Origin: Ornithoclostridium sp949298505
Lineage (GTDB): Bacteria; Bacillota; Clostridia; Christensenellales; UBA3700
Direction: 5' to 3'
Length of the DNA stretch: 33,024 nucleotides
Assembly: GCA_949298505.1 (NCBI GenBank)
Contig: CASFWW010000033.1
Coordinates: forward strand, 1-33,024
The translations under genes and the position numbers were made by a program. The notes under the pieces are model-generated. The model saw nothing but the letters and a program-made list of their open reading frames with translations, made no database searches and was not told where the DNA came from. How positions within the stretch are numbered: the first letter of the stretch is position 1; every line of letters begins with the position of its first letter. Shown piece after piece: positions 8,176-15,736 of the stretch.

Positions 8176-8880
8176 TCAGTCAATGCGGCGCACGTTGCCG
8201 TATCTCCTGTCCCGCTGTGAATATTCTGTCAGTATTTTGTTGAAGACCGCGGCGTCGAAATCCGGCCACAGATCGTCAACGAAAACAAGTTCGGTATAAG
8301 CCGCCTGCCATAGCATAAAATTGCTGAGGCGCTTTTCTCCGCTGCTTCTCACAATGACGTCGGGATCAGGCAAACCGCCTGTATACATACAGTCTGAAAG
8401 CGTCTGAAGATCGACTTCGCGCACGCCCGAAGCAAGTATCTTGTTGACGGCGTGAAGTATCTCGTCTCTGCCGCCGTAATTCAGCGCGATGTTGACGATC
8501 ATACCCTTGTTGTCTTTTGCGGAAGCGAGAATTTTTTTCAATGATTCGACGGTTTCCGAAGGCAACTTTGTCAGATCGCCCATGAACATGATCCTGAAAC
8601 CGCGTTTCAAGTATTTGCCCAGATGGTTATCCGCGAATTCCTTGACCATTTTGAAAAGCGCGTCTATTTCTTCCTGGGGTCTTGTCCAGTTTTCAGTAGA
8701 AAAAGCGTAAAAAGAAACCATTTCCACGCCGGCTTTGTCACATTCGTCGACCATACGTTGAAGCGCTTTCACACCCTCTCTGTGACCGGCTTTTCTCGGC
8801 ATCAGTCTTTTTTTTGCCCATCTGCCGTTGCCGTCCATTATAAACGCAATGTGCCGCGGGATTTTGAGTTCTTGTTGCAT
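8176..8880 (-). CDS. uppS: UppS, undecaprenyl diphosphate synthase
   Basis: A 234-residue cis-prenyltransferase. It begins HIAFIMDGNGRWAKKR, with the catalytic Asp at residue 16, has the substrate-binding FYAFSTENWTRP motif, and ends with the conserved DPDVIVRSSGEKRLSNFMLW and a YTELVF..LWPDF stretch. It elongates FPP with IPP to the C55 carrier used for peptidoglycan and wall polymers. GGAGAAACTTC precedes the ATG. It lies downstream of frr, with a perfect hairpin in the 90-nt gap, and shares the operon with the MEP enzymes that supply its substrate. Confidence 0.97.
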   Translation of the reverse strand: MQQELKIPRHIAFIMDGNGRWAKKRLMPRKAGHREGVKALQRMVDECDKAGVEMVSFYAFSTENWTRPQEEIDALFKMVKEFADNHLGKYLKRGFRIMFMGDLTKLPSETVESLKKILASAKDNKGMIVNIALNYGGRDEILHAVNKILASGVREVDLQTLSDCMYTGGLPDPDVIVRSSGEKRLSNFMLWQAAYTELVFVDDLWPDFDAAVFNKILTEYSQRDRRYGNVRRID

Positions 8881-8911
8881 GAAGTTTCTCCGTAACCGTT
8901 AAAATTGCATA

Positions 8912-8937
8912 CAAGCCGACTTAAACAAGTCGGCTTG
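8912..8937 (-). terminator. Perfect hairpin between frr and uppS; weak terminator or processing site
   Basis: CAAGCCGACTT (8912-8922) and its exact reverse complement (8927-8937) form an 11-bp stem with a 4-nt loop. Reading in the gene direction, the stem is followed by GTATGCAATTTTAACGG, which has no proper U-tract. It is therefore more likely to cause partial termination, or protect or process the frr mRNA, than to stop transcription fully, since no separate uppS promoter is evident. Confidence 0.5.
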
Positions 8938-8970
8938 CAAAGTCCAGCGTATCGCAAGCTCAGACCGACA

Positions 8971-9549
8971 TCAGACGGTCATGACTTCCTGCTCTTTTTC
9001 CTTGGTGCTCTTGTCCACTTCGGCAACCGCTTCAGCGAGAAGCTTGTCGATCTCCTTTTCACAGACGGACACTTCGTCTTCTGTCACAACGTTGTCTTTC
9101 TTGAGCTTCTTGACAGCGTCGTTTGCGTCGCGGCGGGCGTTTCTGAGCGCGATCTTGGTGTTCTCGCTCATGCTTCTGATCTCTTTGCACAGATCCTTTC
9201 TTCTCGCCTCCGTGAGCTCGGGGAAAATAAGGCGGATGACCTTGCCGTCGTTCTGAGGATTGATGCCGATGTTTGCTTCGTTTATAGCTTTCTCAACGGC
9301 TTTGAGCGCAGAAACGTCCCATACAGAGATCATAAGTATCCTAGCTTCGGGTATCGAAATGTTGCCCAGCTGTTTGATGGGCGTAGGAGTGCCGTAATAA
9401 TCGACCGTGATCCTGTCGAGCACGTGTGCGTTAGCTCTGCCTGCCTTGAGTTTGGCATATTCGCTCTTGAGATTGGAAACGCCCTTATCAAGCCTTTCCT
9501 CGTATTTGTCGAATATCTCGAGAATTTCGATCTTTTCAGTATTTATCAT
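8971..9549 (-). CDS. frr: Frr, ribosome recycling factor
   Basis: A 192-residue protein of typical RRF length. It contains LKAGRANAHVLDRITVDYYG followed by TPIKQLGNIS, the conserved hinge and domain II region, and a long C-terminal three-helix-bundle segment (LTEARRKDLCKEIRSMSENTK). With EF-G it splits post-termination ribosomes. GAGGAG lies about 9 nt upstream of the ATG. It is the first gene of a transcript with its own strong promoter, separated from pyrH by an intrinsic terminator; in many Bacillota pyrH and frr are co-transcribed. Confidence 0.97.
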   Translation of the reverse strand: MINTEKIEILEIFDKYEERLDKGVSNLKSEYAKLKAGRANAHVLDRITVDYYGTPTPIKQLGNISIPEARILMISVWDVSALKAVEKAINEANIGINPQNDGKVIRLIFPELTEARRKDLCKEIRSMSENTKIALRNARRDANDAVKKLKKDNVVTEDEVSVCEKEIDKLLAEAVAEVDKSTKEKEQEVMTV

Positions 9550-9580
9550 AAATTATGCTCCTCTTGTAATTGCTAATTGA

Positions 9581-9609
9581 ATTATAACAAATTTTGGCGG
9601 CAAGTTCAA
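9581..9609 (-). promoter_or_regulatory. Sigma-A promoter for the frr-uppS-cdsA-dxr-rseP-ispG operon
   Basis: TTGAAC (9609-9604), a 17-nt spacer, then a perfect TATAAT (9586-9581) on the minus strand. The leader is about 25 nt and contains GAGGAG before the frr ATG. The remainder of the gap up to the pyrH terminator is A/T-rich without another convincing signal. Confidence 0.8.
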
Positions 9610-9723
9610 TGTTTTTTTATAAATATTATAATTATAGACGGTTTATCTGCAATTTTTCACCGTACATGGACAAGATATCCGCCATTCTTATACATATTAA
9701 TGCGTAGATGTGAAAAATGCATT

Positions 9724-9745
9724 AAAAAACCCGCTTTTCAGCGGG
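9724..9745 (-). terminator. Intrinsic terminator after pyrH
   Basis: In the transcript, CCCGC, a 6-nt loop (TGAAAA) and GCGGG are followed directly by six U residues (positions 9729-9724). It starts about 10 nt after the pyrH stop, so it closes the rpsB-tsf-pyrH transcript before the frr promoter. Confidence 0.85.
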
Positions 9746-9755
9746 CTTTCTTGCG

Positions 9756-10463
9756 TCAATGAATTATCGTTCCGATTTTTTCTCCGTTCACAGCTTTGAC
9801 TATGCTGTCTTTTTCGTGCAACGCAAACGCGATGATCGGGATATTGTTTTCCATGCAAAGGGATATCGCCGTGGTGTCCATAGCCTGAAGTCCTTTCTTG
9901 ATCACGTCGATATAGGTGATGTCGTCGAGCTTTTTTGCGTCGGGATTCTTGCGGGGATCGCTGTCGTAAACGCCGTCGACGTTTTTTGCGAGAAGCAACA
10001 CTTCCGCATGTATCTCAGCCGCCCTGAGAGCCGCGCCGGTATCCGTGCTGAAATACGGATTGCCTGTGCCGCAGGCGAAGATCACCACTCTGCCTTTTTC
10101 AAAATGACGGAGCGCTTTGCGGAGAATATAAGGCTCTGCGACTCTTGTTATCGTAAGCGCAGTCTGAACTCTGGTGGGGACTCCTGCCGCTTCAAGAGCA
10201 TCCTGAAGCGCAAGAGCGTTCATTGCCGTAGCAAGCATACCGATATGGTCTGCCGCACTGCGGTCCATCGACTGAGCCTGTCTGCCGCGCCAGAAGTTGC
10301 CACCGCCGACTATTATGCCGACTTCGACGCCGGACTCGGTGACTCTCTTGATCTGGTCGACGACGTAATCGACCATGGACGCGTCGATGCCGAAGCCCTT
10401 TTCTCCCGCAAGCGCTTCACCGCTCAATTTGATTATAACTCTCTTGTAGACTGCCTGTGACAT
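9756..10463 (-). CDS. pyrH: PyrH, UMP kinase
   Basis: A 235-residue bacterial-type UMP kinase of the amino acid kinase fold. It starts KRVIIKLSGEALAGEKGFGID, contains the GGGNFWRG loop, the DHIGMLATAMNALALQDAL segment, the GTGNPYFSTDTGAALRA motif, and the VDGVYDSDPRKNP nucleotide-binding region. It phosphorylates UMP to UDP and is usually regulated by GTP and UTP. A strong GGAGGT lies before the ATG. A hairpin terminator separates it from tsf and another follows it. I see no separate promoter in the 56-nt gap, so read-through from rpsB-tsf is likely. Confidence 0.97.
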   Translation of the reverse strand: MSQAVYKRVIIKLSGEALAGEKGFGIDASMVDYVVDQIKRVTESGVEVGIIVGGGNFWRGRQAQSMDRSAADHIGMLATAMNALALQDALEAAGVPTRVQTALTITRVAEPYILRKALRHFEKGRVVIFACGTGNPYFSTDTGAALRAAEIHAEVLLLAKNVDGVYDSDPRKNPDAKKLDDITYIDVIKKGLQAMDTTAISLCMENNIPIIAFALHEKDSIVKAVNGEKIGTIIH

Positions 10464-10485
10464 ATATACCTCCGTAGTTTTTTGT

Positions 10486-10514
10486 AAAAAAAGGGAACGA
10501 CGAAGCGTTCCCTT
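10486..10514 (-). terminator. Terminator or attenuator between tsf and pyrH
   Basis: A 9-bp perfect stem (10491-10499 with 10506-10514, 6-nt loop) begins 6 nt after the tsf stop and is followed in the transcript by a run of seven U residues. It has the form of an intrinsic terminator. As pyrH has no clear promoter of its own, partial read-through would make pyrH expression a fraction of rpsB-tsf. Confidence 0.8.
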
Positions 10515-10519
10515 GAAAA

Positions 10520-11395
10520 TTACTTGTTCGCTTTAGCTTTTGCGATCTGCTCCTCAACCTCGTTCGCGAGATTTTCTTCTTTCTTCTCAAGACCTTCGCC
10601 CATCGTGTAACGGGTAAATCTGAGAACTTTAACGCCGCCGTTGGCTTTGAGATAATCCGCAACGGATTTCTCGCCGTCTTTTACGAAAGGCTGTTCAAGC
10701 AGACAGACTTCCTTGTAGAACTTGGAGATCTTGCCGCCGACGATCTTGTCTATGATCTCGGGCTTCTTGCCTTCGTTGAGAAGCTGAGCCTTGCTGATCT
10801 CTCTTTCCTTCTCGACGACCTCAGCGGGGATCTCTGCAGAAGTGATATAAGACGGATTGACTGCCGCAATGTGCAGAGCAACGTCGTGAGCCACTTCGTC
10901 GCTTGCGCTTGCGTCTGTCTCAACCATAACGCCGATCTTGCCGCCCATGTGAATGTAGGTGCTGATCTTTCCGCCGTCGGTAACATATCTTTCAAAACGT
11001 CTGACAACGATCTTTTCGCCGATCTTTGCGACGGTCTCGTTGATCAGGTCAGCGTTTGCGTCGTTGATCGCCTGAACGTCCGCGGGATTTGCGGAAGCGA
11101 TGTATTTTGCTATCTTCTGAACGAATTCCTTGAACTGTTCGCCTCTTGCGACAAAGTCGGATTCACAGTTTACTTCAACGAGAACGCTGACGTTGCCTTC
11201 GCTGTACGCGTCGACGATACCCTGAGAAGCGATCTTGCCCGCGCGCTTAGCGCCGGTAGCCATACCTTTTTCACGGAGTATCTCAATAGCCTTTTCCATA
11301 TCGCCGTCAGATTCGACGAGCGCCTTTTTGCAATCCATCATACCCACGCCCGTTCTTGCGCGCAGGTCCATAACGTCTTTACTGGTGAAATTCAT
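10520..11395 (-). CDS. tsf: Tsf, translation elongation factor EF-Ts
   Basis: A 291-residue EF-Ts with an N-terminal UBA-like domain (about 1-45, with VMDLRARTGVGMMDCKKAL), a core dimerisation region containing VEVNCESDFVARGEQFKEF, and the HIAAVNPSYI motif, ending in a Lys/Glu-rich helix. It exchanges GDP for GTP on EF-Tu. The ATG follows AAAGGAGAGAAGG. It starts 18 nt after rpsB, the near-universal rpsB-tsf arrangement, and a terminator-like hairpin follows the stop. Confidence 0.97.
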   Translation of the reverse strand: MNFTSKDVMDLRARTGVGMMDCKKALVESDGDMEKAIEILREKGMATGAKRAGKIASQGIVDAYSEGNVSVLVEVNCESDFVARGEQFKEFVQKIAKYIASANPADVQAINDANADLINETVAKIGEKIVVRRFERYVTDGGKISTYIHMGGKIGVMVETDASASDEVAHDVALHIAAVNPSYITSAEIPAEVVEKEREISKAQLLNEGKKPEIIDKIVGGKISKFYKEVCLLEQPFVKDGEKSVADYLKANGGVKVLRFTRYTMGEGLEKKEENLANEVEEQIAKAKANK

Positions 11396-11412
11396 ATCCT
11401 TCTCTCCTTTGA

Positions 11413-12201
11413 TTACTCTTGGGTAGCGGGAGCAACCGCTTCTTCGCCGACGTTTTCGCTCTCAACGGCTTCTTCTGCGACAGCTTTAGCGTCCTCTTCT
11501 TCCTCAACGCTGTATGCGATGCCTTCGTTCGCTTCGATGACCGCGTTTGCCATGATGCTTGCGATGAGTTTGATTGCGCGGATCGCGTCGTCGTTGCCGG
11601 GGATAACGTAATCGACCATGTCGGGATCGCAGTTGGTATCTACAAGACCGACGACGGGGATGCCCAGCTTTCTCGCTTCCTTAACTGCGATCTCTTCGTT
11701 GTTGATGTCGACAACGAACATCGCGCCCGGAAGGTTGCTCATATTCTTGATGCCGCCGAAAACTTCTTCCAGCTTTTCTTTCTCTTTTCTGAGACCTGCG
11801 ACTTCTTTCTTGGGGAGAAGTTCGAACTCGCCCATGATCTCCATCTGGTTGATCTTGTTGAGGCGGTCGATTCTGCTTCTCATCGTCTTGAAGTTGGTCA
11901 GCGTGCCGCCCGGCCATCTTTTGTTCATGTAATACATGCCGCAACGGACCGCTTCGTCTTTGATAGCGTCCTGAGCCTGTTTCTTGGTGCCGACGAACAG
12001 GATGGATTTGCCCTGCTTTGCGATGTCGCGGACAAAAGCGTAAGCCTTTTCAACATGCTCGACGGAGATCTGCAAGTCGATTATATAAATGTCGTTGCGC
12101 GCCGAGTAGATGTACTTAGCCATCTTGGGATTCCATTTCTTGGTCTGGTGACCGAAGTGCACGCCTGCTTCGAGCAGGCCTTTCATTGTTACTACTGCCA
12201 T
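11413..12201 (-). CDS. rpsB: RpsB, 30S ribosomal protein S2
   Basis: A 262-residue S2: VVTMKGLLEAGVHFGHQT and KWNPKMAKYIYSARNDIYIID are the conserved N-terminal motifs, WPGGTLTNF is the middle signature, and VVGLVDTNCDPD precedes the C-terminal helix and an acidic Glu/Ala/Val tail longer than the core. It is part of the 30S head/body junction. GGAGAATAAAA precedes the ATG. It is the first gene of rpsB-tsf-(pyrH), with a clear promoter and a structured leader of about 95 nt. Confidence 0.98.
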   Translation of the reverse strand: MAVVTMKGLLEAGVHFGHQTKKWNPKMAKYIYSARNDIYIIDLQISVEHVEKAYAFVRDIAKQGKSILFVGTKKQAQDAIKDEAVRCGMYYMNKRWPGGTLTNFKTMRSRIDRLNKINQMEIMGEFELLPKKEVAGLRKEKEKLEEVFGGIKNMSNLPGAMFVVDINNEEIAVKEARKLGIPVVGLVDTNCDPDMVDYVIPGNDDAIRAIKLIASIMANAVIEANEGIAYSVEEEEDAKAVAEEAVESENVGEEAVAPATQE

Positions 12202-12297
12202 TTTTATTCTCCTTTTTTCTTCCCCACGGCTTTCGCTCGGGAACTACTTTTTGCAAAGCAGGATGCCCCTTGCTGACCGAGGGTGATTTTTTAGCAT
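12202..12297 (-). promoter_or_regulatory. Structured rpsB leader, candidate S2 autoregulatory element
   Basis: The predicted 5' UTR can fold in two ways that share one segment. CTCGG (12281-12277) can pair with CCGAG (12240-12236), enclosing a smaller CAGCA/TGCT stem. Alternatively UUCCC (12243-12239) can pair with GGGAA (12224-12220), a hairpin that contains GCGAAAGC and ends about 6 nt before the Shine-Dalgarno region. Ribosomal protein operons are often controlled by their product at such leaders; that role here is inference. Confidence 0.45.
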
Positions 12298-12302
12298 TTA
12301 GA

Positions 12303-12331
12303 ATTGTAGCATATTAAAAAATATAAAGCAA
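12303..12331 (-). promoter_or_regulatory. Sigma-A promoter of rpsB-tsf
   Basis: TTGCTT (12331-12326), a 17-nt spacer, then TACAAT (12308-12303) on the minus strand, placed in the 192-nt gap between the DUF1292 gene and rpsB. I see no convincing terminator for the DUF1292 transcript in the remaining 60 nt. Confidence 0.65.
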
Positions 12332-12393
12332 ACGAAAATACAGCTGTTTTGAAAAATTTTCACTCAGCCGTATATCGCGTCCGATAAGCCTTA

Positions 12394-12801
12394 TTATTTC
12401 TTTTTGCAATCCTTGTCGCAGACGTCGGCTTCTTCGCACTCGTCGTCGCAGCCTTCACATTCTTCGCAGTCGCCGTCACATTCGTCGCAATCGCAACCGC
12501 AACCGTCTCTGAGTTCAATGTAATCGTCAATCACGGTCTGCGCGAACTCCTTGTCTTCTACCGGCAGATTATTGCGCTCTCCGTCCTCGTTTTCCTCGAT
12601 CTCGAAAACGAAAACTTCGTCCTCGCTCATATCTCCCAGTTCGCTGGGCTGAAGGATCGCGTAAACAGCCTCGCCGTAATCTATCTCCGCTATGATGACA
12701 AACTCAGTTTCTTTTCCGTCCTCGCCCTTGAGGATAACGGTTTCGTCGTCGTCGATGAACTCGATCTCGTCTGTAAGCTTTTCTTCGTCTTTTTTGGACA
12801 T
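12394..12801 (-). CDS. DUF1292 (YrzB-like) protein with a ten-cysteine acidic tail
   Basis: A 135-residue acidic protein. Residues about 10-90 fit the DUF1292 family (IEFIDDDETVILKGEDGKE, then AEIDYGEAVYAILQP and VFVFEIEENEDG), a family usually found next to ruvX, as here; its function is unknown. The last 35 residues are unusual: ten Cys in 31 residues, mostly in C-x-C, C-x2-C and C-x3-C spacings among Asp/Glu and Gly, ending in Lys residues. Typical YrzB proteins are about 90 residues and end before this. The tail resembles a metal-binding, metallothionein-like segment, but metal binding is inference. It has its own promoter (12832-12860) and an AAGGAGA ribosome-binding site. Confidence 0.85.
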   Translation of the reverse strand: MSKKDEEKLTDEIEFIDDDETVILKGEDGKETEFVIIAEIDYGEAVYAILQPSELGDMSEDEVFVFEIEENEDGERNNLPVEDKEFAQTVIDDYIELRDGCGCDCDECDGDCEECEGCDDECEEADVCDKDCKKK

Positions 12802-12831
12802 AGTCTTGTCTCCTTTTCTTTTTTCAGTGGT

Positions 12832-12860
12832 ATTATAACTTATTTTTTGCGCCGTTTCAA
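12832..12860 (-). promoter_or_regulatory. Sigma-A promoter of the DUF1292 gene
   Basis: TTGAAA (12860-12855), 17-nt spacer, and perfect TATAAT (12837-12832) on the minus strand, in the gap between the ruvX stop and the DUF1292 gene. The leader is about 25 nt and includes AAGGAGA. Confidence 0.75.
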
Positions 12861-12874
12861 GCGTTTGACATATT

Positions 12875-13282
12875 TCAGTGACAATCCAGATAGGTCTGAA
12901 GGATTATCGTCGCGGCGATCTTGTCAATGACTTTCTTACGTTTATCGCGCCTCATGCCCGCTTCTATCAACATTCTCTCTCCGGCGACCGTTGAAAGTCT
13001 TTCGTCCTGATAGTCTATTTCTGCGTCAACAAGCGGCGCAAGCGCCTGACCGAAAGCGTGGGCTTTTTCCACCCTTTCTCCGCTTGTACCGTCCATATTT
13101 ACGGGCAGACCTATCACCACTCTGCCTATATTTTCACGTTTCACGATCGCCGCGATATATTCAAGATCCTTTTCGGGCTCCACGCGCCTGTACGTCTCGA
13201 GCCCGGTGGCGCATATGCCCATACTGTCGCTTGTGGCAAGCCCTATCCTTACGTCCCCGAGATCTATGCAAAGATGTCTCAT
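12875..13282 (-). CDS. ruvX: RuvX (YqgF), Holliday-junction resolvase-like / pre-16S rRNA nuclease
   Basis: A 135-residue RNase H-like protein: CIDLGDVRIGLATSD at the N-terminus (first catalytic Asp), VIGLPVNMDGTSG in the middle, YQDERLSTVAGERML (conserved acidic and Arg residues) and DKIAATIILQTYLD at the C-terminus. Members act as nucleases in pre-16S rRNA 5' maturation and have been linked to Holliday junction resolution. I use the ATG at 13280-13282, which overlaps the permease stop by one base (TGATG), with GAGGAG about 9 nt upstream, rather than an in-frame TTG two codons earlier. Confidence 0.95.
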   Translation of the reverse strand: MRHLCIDLGDVRIGLATSDSMGICATGLETYRRVEPEKDLEYIAAIVKRENIGRVVIGLPVNMDGTSGERVEKAHAFGQALAPLVDAEIDYQDERLSTVAGERMLIEAGMRRDKRKKVIDKIAATIILQTYLDCH

Positions 13283-14982
13283 CAGCAATCACACTCCTCA
13301 AAATATTTCTGAGCTTTGTCTCCCGCTCTGAACAGGAAAAGCAATACGAACACGACGTCCACTGCCGCGAAAACTCCCCATATCAATGCCGAGCGCGCGA
13401 GATCGGAAAAGTTTTCCATGAACGCGCAGACAAATGCGACGACGATCACCGGAAGGATCCCGGCAATGGAGATCAGCATCGGTATAAGCGTGTGGAAGTT
13501 GTTTTTGGTCAGTTCCTTGACCGTGACCCAGTTGAACCGCGGAGCCTTGAGGTCTCTCAGCAGCGCGAAAGCGTTCACGCAGGCGCCGTATACGGAAAGA
13601 AGCAATGTCATCAGTATAAAATCCCAGACTGTCAGACCCGAGATCACGACGGTCACAACAGATGCCAGAAGCGAAGAAATCACCGTGACAACCGTCGCGG
13701 ATATCAGCTTTGCGTAATAAATCTTTTCAAAGGCTACGGGCAACGTCTTGATCACGGCGAAATTCTCACGTTCCAGGCTGAATCCGACCGTCGAGAAAAG
13801 ATTGGTCCCCGAACAGAACCAGCCCGCCATCATCACAGAAAGCGCAAGCGAAAGATACGGAGCGGACATGAAAGACGTCCCAGCGTCTTCGCCCGCTTCG
13901 GCTGCAGCCTGCAAGGACGCTTCCATGGACTGCTTGGTCATGAAAGTGCAAAGGAATACGAGAAGCGCGGGCATGACGAGAGAGAGAATCGTATTTACTG
14001 TCACAGAACTCTCTCTCAGCAGATATTTCACGTCTGAAAGCATAAACGCCTTTTCGGGAGACCTGACCCCCTGCTCCTTCACTTCTCTGGGAGCGCGGCG
14101 TTTACCGCCTTCGCCTTCTGCCGAACTTTGAAGCGCCTTCTTATAGAAAAGAACGGAAAGCGCGCCGGAAACAAGTACGAAACCGAGCGTGGAGCCCAAG
14201 AACGCAAAAAAATTACCCGCGGCGTTCACTCCGAACATTGCCTTTGACAGCATTGTCGTGAACACGTTTACTTTTGCCATCGGCGCAAAGATCTGCGCTA
14301 TGTTGAGCGCCTGATCTTCCCCGTTGCCGACAGAATATGAAGTGGAATACGAAAGATAATATATTCCCGCGACGAAAGCGATCAGGAAAACCGCCTGAAC
14401 TATCGCGCCCAGTACCGGTCTTTTGGAAAGTTTCCTGATCACAAGCGCTATCGGGAAAGAAACTATCGAAAGAAGCAACATGGGCAGGAGCGGAAGCAAA
14501 AGCACCGCGACGGGTATCAGCAGGTAGAACTGTGCGCCGAGAGAGACTCCCGCCTGCGAAGCCGCGACCGCCGTGATCACGGACGCCGGCAGAATTACTA
14601 TCGTCGATATGAGCAGTTCGTTGACGTAAGTGACCAGCAATTTTGCAGAAAAAACCGTTATCTGAGGCACGGGAAAATTCAGCGTGATTTCGTTGTCTTT
14701 AGCGAAAAACATAGACGAAATGTACGAAAACGCGCTCAGAAACAGGACCGACAGCTGCGAGATCGAGAAAACGCCTGAAAGCATTTCCACCGTTCCGCCC
14801 TGCTGAAAAGCGAGAGTCGCCGTTGCGTAGAGGGTCATAAAAAGTCCCACAATCGGAAACAGGAAGCATAGCGCCATCACAGCGATCAGCGCAACGTACT
14901 TCCTGCGGGATTTTTTGTCTGAAAAATCAGGCAACGTATAGTATCTGAAGTTAAGCTTGAAAAGCGCGACGAACTGTTTCAT
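13282..14982 (-). CDS. ABC transporter permease (ABC-2-like exporter)
   Basis: A 566-residue integral membrane protein with about twelve hydrophobic segments in two halves, separated by a charged cytoplasmic stretch (around residues 290-315, GEGGKRRAPREVKEQG). It follows the ABC ATPase gene by 1 nt (TGATATG), so they form one transporter. The fold resembles the large ABC-2-type permeases of Bacillota with unknown substrates. No substrate can be named. The protein ends in the cysteine pair CDC. Its downstream partner ruvX overlaps it by one base, so the transporter is co-transcribed with housekeeping genes. Family-level call only. Confidence 0.85.
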   Translation of the reverse strand: MKQFVALFKLNFRYYTLPDFSDKKSRRKYVALIAVMALCFLFPIVGLFMTLYATATLAFQQGGTVEMLSGVFSISQLSVLFLSAFSYISSMFFAKDNEITLNFPVPQITVFSAKLLVTYVNELLISTIVILPASVITAVAASQAGVSLGAQFYLLIPVAVLLLPLLPMLLLSIVSFPIALVIRKLSKRPVLGAIVQAVFLIAFVAGIYYLSYSTSYSVGNGEDQALNIAQIFAPMAKVNVFTTMLSKAMFGVNAAGNFFAFLGSTLGFVLVSGALSVLFYKKALQSSAEGEGGKRRAPREVKEQGVRSPEKAFMLSDVKYLLRESSVTVNTILSLVMPALLVFLCTFMTKQSMEASLQAAAEAGEDAGTSFMSAPYLSLALSVMMAGWFCSGTNLFSTVGFSLERENFAVIKTLPVAFEKIYYAKLISATVVTVISSLLASVVTVVISGLTVWDFILMTLLLSVYGACVNAFALLRDLKAPRFNWVTVKELTKNNFHTLIPMLISIAGILPVIVVAFVCAFMENFSDLARSALIWGVFAAVDVVFVLLFLFRAGDKAQKYFEECDC

Positions 14983-14983
14983 A

Positions 14984-15733
14984 TCAATCGAAATTCACTC
15001 CGACGGCAGGCTTGTCCTCAGTCAGAGAGAGGAATACGTCTTCAAGAGACTTGTTGTCCTTCATTGCTTTCAGATCAGCGATATCGAAAGAAGTGACGAG
15101 TTTTCCGTCGTCGATTATCGCCACTTTGTCGCATACTTTTTCTACGACTTCAAGCACGTGCGAACTGAAAAACACGCTGTTTCCTTCTTTGCAGTGTTCC
15201 TTCATAAGCTCTTTGAGTTCGTACGCGGATTTAGGATCAAGACCGGTCATCGGCTCGTCGAGTATCCACAGCCTCGGGTTGTGGATGAGCGCCCCTATAA
15301 CGCATATCTTCTGTTTCATACCGTGAGAATACGATCTGATTGGCGTGTCGTATGCGTCTGTCAGACCGAAAACGGACAGATATTTGTCCGCTCGCGTCTT
15401 TCTGTCGTTGAGTCCCACGCCGTATATGTCGCATATAAAATTCAGGTATTCCCTTGCGGTCAGCCTGTCGTAAAGCGCGTGGTTGTCCGATACGTAGCCG
15501 ATATTCTTCTTCGCGGCGATGGCTTCGTCTTTTATGCTCTTTCCGCATACCCTTATGCTTCCGGAATCGAAAGGCAGTATGCCGCAAGCGCACTTTATCG
15601 TCGTCGACTTGCCTGCGCCGTTAGGTCCGAGAAAGCCGAAAACCTCGCCTTCTCCAACCGTCAATGAGACGTCGTTCACCGCAAGTTTATCGCTGTTTTT
15701 ATACTTTTTTACAAGGTTGGTTATCTCAAGCAT
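14984..15733 (-). CDS. ABC transporter ATP-binding protein
   Basis: A 249-residue ATPase with all motifs: Walker A GPNGAGKST (about 35-43), Q-loop region, ABC signature YSHGMKQK (near 135), Walker B LWILDEP with D-loop MTGLDP (near 158), and the switch SSHVLE. The signature YSHGMKQK and C-terminal extension are typical of ATPases partnered with ABC-2 exporters. It starts 3 nt after the rarA stop with AAAGGA in the end of rarA as ribosome-binding site, and is followed within 1 nt by its permease. Substrate unknown. Confidence 0.93.
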   Translation of the reverse strand: MLEITNLVKKYKNSDKLAVNDVSLTVGEGEVFGFLGPNGAGKSTTIKCACGILPFDSGSIRVCGKSIKDEAIAAKKNIGYVSDNHALYDRLTAREYLNFICDIYGVGLNDRKTRADKYLSVFGLTDAYDTPIRSYSHGMKQKICVIGALIHNPRLWILDEPMTGLDPKSAYELKELMKEHCKEGNSVFFSSHVLEVVEKVCDKVAIIDDGKLVTSFDIADLKAMKDNKSLEDVFLSLTEDKPAVGVNFD

Positions 15734-15736
15734 GAT

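Noticed and set aside
7097..8299. 400-residue plus-strand open frame
   Set aside because: It is opposite cdsA and parts of dxr and uppS, has no family features, and is rich in Arg/His/Tyr as expected for a shadow frame.
12991..14037. 348-residue plus-strand open frame opposite ruvX and the permease
   Set aside because: Arg/His/Cys-rich shadow of clear minus-strand genes without start signals.
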